From CAYYAU01 sp964469765 [NCBI: uncultured Clostridia bacterium] (lineage in GTDB: Bacteria; UBA6262; WVXT01; CAYYAU01), in the NCBI GenBank assembly GCA_964469765.1, contig CAYYAU010000051.1, positions 1-7,835 on the forward strand: a stretch of DNA of 7,835 nt. The letters are read 5' to 3'. A program made the translations under genes and the position numbers. Under the pieces are notes generated by a model, which was not told where the DNA came from, ran no database searches, and was given only the letters and a program-made list of their open reading frames with translations. Each line of letters starts with the position of its first letter. Within the stretch, counting starts at the first letter, position 1. Below are positions 6,001 to 7,835 of the stretch, one piece after another.

Positions 6001-7835
6001 TTGCTCTGCCGTGTATATCAAATTGTAAATTATCAGTAATTCCCGAAGCAAAAATCGGTTTTGAATGATGATGACACATCCAACACTTTCTATCATAGAA
6101 AACTTTAGTTGCTATGCCTAAACTATTGTAACTAAGCACTGTTTGTTCATAGGTATAATCTGAAGTAAAAATACCATCGCCTCCATCCCACATTCCATTA
6201 ACATATACAGTTGTTAGAGAGACATTTATTCTGCCATGAATATCATAGGTATATGCGTAAGAAATATCTGCCTTTGAATCTTTATATGGACGGTTATTAT
6301 GGAAAAGATCAAGCCCCATATCACCCATACGCATCCGGTCATATCTCAAAAATGCCATTTGTCCCAAACTGTTATACGTTATTTCTTCAACAAAATTCCT
6401 TTTTGCATACTCTGAGAAAGTATAATTTAAATCATCCTTTTCCTCATAATATGAGTATGTTAATCCGTTAATATCATAAGTGATATTTGTTTTTGCCAAA
6501 CAATAATTACCATCGGCATTGCCTCCCTGTCCTGGCTTTCCGTGTTCAAAATATTCGGTTATTTGACCAAGAGAGTTATAACCCTTTATAAATGTCTCAA
6601 TCTCTGTGCAATTGTATAAGTAATCTGGATTATCAACATCCTGAACCTTTAAATTCTGTTCTTTCAGTTCGGTATAAGTATATGTTAACTGTCCTTTTTC
6701 ATTATACTTTCTATCTTTAAGGTCGGTATTTGTTGCAGTCTTATCTGGGCAGGCACTATCGTTTCTAACTATTTGAGTTTGTCTAAGAACCTGGTCAAGA
6801 GCATTATATTTATCTATTCTTGTTTCAACTTCATAGGTGTGGTTTAAATTGGGGCCCTGTTCTTTTATATAGTCTTTAGAATATTTAAGTCTTCCATAAT
6901 CATCATATTGAATATCTTCAATACTTTCTTTAGTTACTGTCTTATCTGGAGAGGCACTATCATTGGTAACTATTTCTGTTCTTCTTAGAATCTGGCCATA
7001 CTCATTAAATTTTGTTACTGTGGTTTCAACAGTATAAGTGTGATTGAGTCCATCACCTTTTTCAGCAATTCGAGATAAATAATGTTTGGTCCAACCTTTT
7101 CTGGTATAAGTTATTTCAGATACATTATTTTTGGTAGTTTTATCAGGTGAGTCAGAAGAAATGACTATTTCATTATAACTTTTGAGTTGCCCAATATACT
7201 GACCTTTAGATTCATTGGTTTCTGCATAATACTGCATATCTTTACGAATTGTGGTTGTGGTTAAATCTAATGTTGCTAATTGCTCTTTTGTAACTATATC
7301 ATTAACTTTAGCATCTATATGTATCTGTTGCTTATACCCTTTCAAAAATCCACCAACAGGAGTCCATGCGCAGGATGCATCTACTTCTTCACTTTCATTT
7401 ATTCCAGCCCACCAATCAATGGTTGTAATTTTGTCTAATCCTTGATAAATACTCCCTAATTTACCCGTTTCATGTATTTCTTGGTGATAACGAATATTTC
7501 TTCCATAAATATCATATGCCTGTTCATAATCAGTTCCTGAGCCATCCCCTGCCCACCATTCTATATTTATTGTTTCCAATGGACCAAATATATCTTGAAC
7601 TTCTCTGCTTTCTACTGAATGAGAAAGTTTTGCTTCATTATTTATTATGATATACTCTTTAGTAGCATTACCCTCATATGTAACTCCAAAAGCATCACCA
7701 CCAGTTATAGTTTCTGTAGCATTTGCTTTCTTTAATAAACCTATATAACACTTCCCTTTTTCATCAAAATATTTGTCTTTACTTGACTCTGCTACATAAA
7801 CCAAATCATCTGGTGACTCTGAACCATTGGTATAG
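1..7835 (-). CDS. Giant YD-repeat (RHS-like) protein, internal fragment, both ends missing
   Basis: One reverse-strand frame (codons from 7834-7832 down to 4-2) is open for 2,611 codons. No start or stop lies in the window, so this is an internal fragment of a larger protein. The first quarter carries many Y-D/N-x-x-G-R/Q motifs, the hallmark of YD repeats in RHS, Tc-toxin and teneurin proteins, which form hollow beta-shells or surface fibres. After them come a Gly/Ala-rich hydrophobic stretch (residues 719-745), a 98-residue amphipathic stretch (804-901), a helical region, divergent alpha/beta repeats (1118-1519), and a beta-rich half with a DxDxDG loop (about 1742). The RHS core end that normally precedes a C-terminal toxin was not found. 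A surface or secreted location is inferred from the YD family and repetitive architecture; the signal peptide, if any, lies outside the window. Codon use looks uniform throughout, with no frameshift. Coding status is near certain, the YD assignment is strong, and the biological role is unknown. Confidence 0.96.
314..1744 (-). repeat. YD-like hairpin motifs reappearing in the C-terminal part
   Basis: Turns of the form [FY]-x-x-x-G-[KRN] recur well downstream of the main YD region: F-T-Q-D-G-K-F (1744), L-N-E-D-G-K-L (near 1708), Y-N-K-D-G-K-K (1660), Y-R-D-E-K-G-N-L (1102), F-D-P-K-G-R-F (847), F-N-K-K-G-K-E (583) and F-D-E-N-G-N-I (352). The first three follow one another with spacing of about 12-16 residues. 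They resemble the turn of a YD repeat but lack the regular strand pattern, so membership of the family is uncertain. Confidence 0.35.
1574..2575 (-). repeat. Recurring [IV]-T-L-[KR]-x-[GD] strand motif, five copies
   Basis: The motif appears at 2575-2540 (ITLKQDKAQLAF), 2410-2375 (ITLKSGIPITTF), 1954-1913 (VTLRQGSVIAGVTF), 1903-1868 (VTLKQDATEAEI) and 1609-1574 (ITLKKGTVVAKF). A weaker sixth lies outside this span at 685-650 (LTLSTREIGGRW). Each has a strand, a polar turn with Gly or Asp, then a second hydrophobic strand often ending in Phe. Spacing is irregular, so this looks like a degenerate beta-hairpin unit and not a recent tandem duplication. Confidence 0.45.
2576..2611 (-). other. DxDxDG calcium-binding-type loop (residues 1742-1753)
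   Basis: The segment D-T-D-N-D-G-K-L-D-F-R-K, preceded by E-D-I, matches the first nine positions of an EF-hand or dockerin-type loop: Asp at 1, 3, 5 and 9, Gly at 6 and Leu at 8. Position 12 is Lys instead of the usual Glu or Asp, so the bidentate ligand of a true EF-hand is missing. Such partial loops are common in extracellular repeat proteins (dockerin, thrombospondin type 3, Excalibur-like), where calcium stiffens the fold. Calcium binding is inferred. Confidence 0.5.
3278..4483 (-). repeat. Divergent alpha/beta repeats with F-D-x-x-T-G hairpins (residues 1118-1519)
   Basis: At least three segments of about 40 residues share one plan: a short helix ending near A-G/S-G, a strand, a turn of the type [FY]-D-x-[KE]-[TS]-[GK], a second strand, then a charged helix with I-K. 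They are at 4483-4370 (I-F-D-K-K-T-G-T-L-T-V-E-F), 4120-4001 (K-Y-D-F-E-S-K-Q-I-K-I) and 3397-3278 (K-F-D-P-E-T-G-S-I-N-I). A looser relative lies at 4330-4175 and ends just before another F-D-R-K-T-G. Identity between copies is low, so these are ancient duplications. The region is rich in Lys, Glu and Ile. No known domain was recognised. A repetitive stalk or adhesin-like rod is possible but unproven. Confidence 0.5.
4484..5131 (-). other. Unrecognised, mainly helical region of the giant protein (residues 902-1117)
   Basis: This part is still in frame and open but has no YD motif. It begins with L-T-R-T-Q-L-L-N-A-P-V-R-T-L-R-D and continues with alternating charged and hydrophobic residues typical of helices. 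A Gly/Ser-rich turn (G-I-I-S-G-S-G-F-S-M-S-G, about 4930-4970) is followed by G-F-T-E-G-F-A-E-A-Y-V-D. The later part (E-F-L-N-L-G-N-L-E-E-E-F-L-T-K-L-E) is rich in Glu, Lys and Leu. No family was recognised. It may link the amphipathic segment to the alpha/beta repeats. Confidence 0.45.
5132..5425 (-). repeat. Repetitive amphipathic Ser/Gly/Ile/Phe/Lys stretch (residues 804-901)
   Basis: About 98 residues run as degenerate units of the type G-I-x-x-[FV]-[FV]-[KT]-S-[VI]-x-x, with hydrophobic residues every three or four positions and Ser, Gly, Lys and Asn between them. Examples are G-I-G-N-F-F-K-S-V-F, G-I-K-S-V-V-T-S-I, S-I-K-G-F-F-T-S-V and K-G-V-S-N-I-F-K-G-I. The pattern predicts long amphipathic helices, and the composition is like that of phage tail tape-measure proteins and membrane-associating linkers. 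It ends at a K-D-L-F-L-K-P-V-P-H boundary. There is no catalytic motif. A structural or membrane-surface role is inferred only. Confidence 0.6.
5600..5680 (-). other. Hydrophobic Gly/Ala-rich segment, possible membrane-inserting hairpin (residues 719-745)
   Basis: Directly after the last YD motif and a Ser run, 27 residues from F-V-H-A-F-I-G-T-I-G to A-E-A-I-W-V contain almost no charge and have small residues (G, A, P) at close intervals. The pattern resembles glycine-zipper or hydrophobic hairpin segments found after YD shells and in other large secreted proteins. A second, weaker hydrophobic stretch follows (S-D-A-F-K-A-G-V-M-T-F-L, around 5540-5575). It could be a transmembrane helix, a buried plug of the shell, or a translocation segment; the sequence alone cannot separate these. 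It is the only strongly membrane-like stretch noticed in the window. Confidence 0.55.
5741..7834 (-). repeat. YD-repeat region (protein residues 1-698)
   Basis: At least 13 motifs of the form [YF]-[DN]-x-x-[GD]-[RQKN] recur every 25-70 residues. Examples are YFDEKGK (7771), YDIYGRN (7516), FNEYGQI (7009), YDDYGRL (6907), YNALDQV (6808), YNEKGQL (6706), YNSLGQI (6580), YDINGLT (6478), YNSLGQM (6376), YDIHGRI (6247), YNSLGIA (6130), FDIHGRA (6022), YNTEGQK (5920) and YDEEGNL (5779); the number is the highest base of the first codon. Each is followed by a short alternating polar/aromatic strand, as in the beta-hairpins of RHS and TcC shells. Spacing is longer and less regular than the roughly 20-residue period of classic RHS proteins, and many units carry extra loops with Trp, Gly and Asp. 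The array probably continues upstream, since a motif sits right at the window edge. YD family membership is well supported; shell formation is inferred. Confidence 0.85.
6545..7168 (-). repeat. Tandem 65-67 residue repeat inside the YD region, three copies
   Basis: Three consecutive units start at I-V (7168, 6973 and 6772). Each contains, in order, a D-S-x-x-P-D-K-T segment, a YD-type hairpin, an L-N-H-T-Y-x-V-E-T strand (clear in copies 1 and 2, degenerate in copy 3) and a second hairpin of the YN-x-x-x-Q-[VI]-L-R type. The unit lengths are 65 and 67 residues, with a longer third copy. At DNA level copies 2 and 3 are close around the P-D-K-T segment: on the plus strand both read cttatctgg-x-x-aggcactatc apart from single changes, exactly 201 bases apart. 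Copy 1 is offset by a further 198 bases. This points to internal duplication of a two-hairpin module. A fourth, partial copy may begin at the very edge of the window, where T-N-G-S-E-S-P-D-D is read from about 7831. Confidence 0.8.

Noticed and set aside
5794-6096. Second minus-strand open frame of 100 codons
   Set aside because: Out of phase with the continuous YD-encoding frame on the same strand, which shows family motifs on both sides and through this stretch.
6211-6471. Plus-strand open frame of 86 codons, rich in His and Tyr
   Set aside because: Antisense to YD motifs at 6247, 6376 and 6478; no independent support.
6545-7168. CRISPR array, suggested by repeats about 200 bases apart
   Set aside because: The repeated blocks are in-frame protein repeats of 65-67 codons with conserved residues, much longer than CRISPR units, and without identical direct repeats or unique spacers.
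1-7835. Intergenic features such as promoters, terminators, riboswitches, tRNA or origins
   Set aside because: The whole window is inside one coding frame. No tRNA-like or rRNA-like sequence and no hairpin followed by a T run that stands out from the AT-rich background was seen.

Overview
The window lies entirely inside one enormous protein-coding gene on the minus strand. Reading down from base 7834, the reverse strand stays open in one frame to base 2: 2,611 consecutive codons with no stop. Neither the start codon nor the stop codon is in the window, so the full protein is longer than 2,611 residues. No other gene, RNA gene, promoter, terminator, mobile element or CRISPR array can be supported. 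Residue numbers below count from the first whole codon in the window (residue 1 = bases 7834-7832).

Layout in the direction of translation (right to left on the map). (i) Residues 1-698 (about 7834-5741) are a YD-repeat region of the RHS/teneurin type, with at least 13 Y-D/N-x-x-G-R/Q motifs. It includes a 65-67 residue tandem repeat and a recurring W-W-A-G motif. (ii) Residues 719-745 (5680-5600) are a hydrophobic, Gly/Ala-rich, membrane-like stretch. (iii) Residues 804-901 (5425-5132) are a long, regular amphipathic stretch made of Ser/Gly/Ile/Phe/Lys repeats. (iv) Residues 902-1117 (5131-4484) are mostly helical and unrecognised. (v) Residues 1118-1519 (4483-3278) contain divergent alpha/beta repeats marked by F-D-x-x-T-G hairpins. 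(vi) Residues 1561-2611 (3154-1) are beta-rich, with a DxDxDG calcium-type loop, a recurring I/V-T-L-K strand motif and scattered YD-like hairpins. The frame then runs off the left edge.

The organism is probably an AT-rich bacterium. The DNA looks about one third G+C by eye, codons are AT-ending (many ATA and AGA), there are no introns, and the YD repeats are of bacterial style. About twenty Trp codons are all TGG and no in-frame TGA occurs, so UGA is not reassigned. Giant cell-surface or secreted genes of this kind are known from several uncultivated phyla, Omnitrophota among them, but nothing here fixes the taxon.

The likely role, by inference, is a very large secreted or surface-exposed protein: a YD-repeat shell or fibre, then membrane-interacting or amphipathic modules, then a long repetitive stalk. 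The canonical RHS core end and a polymorphic toxin tip are not seen. The function remains unknown.
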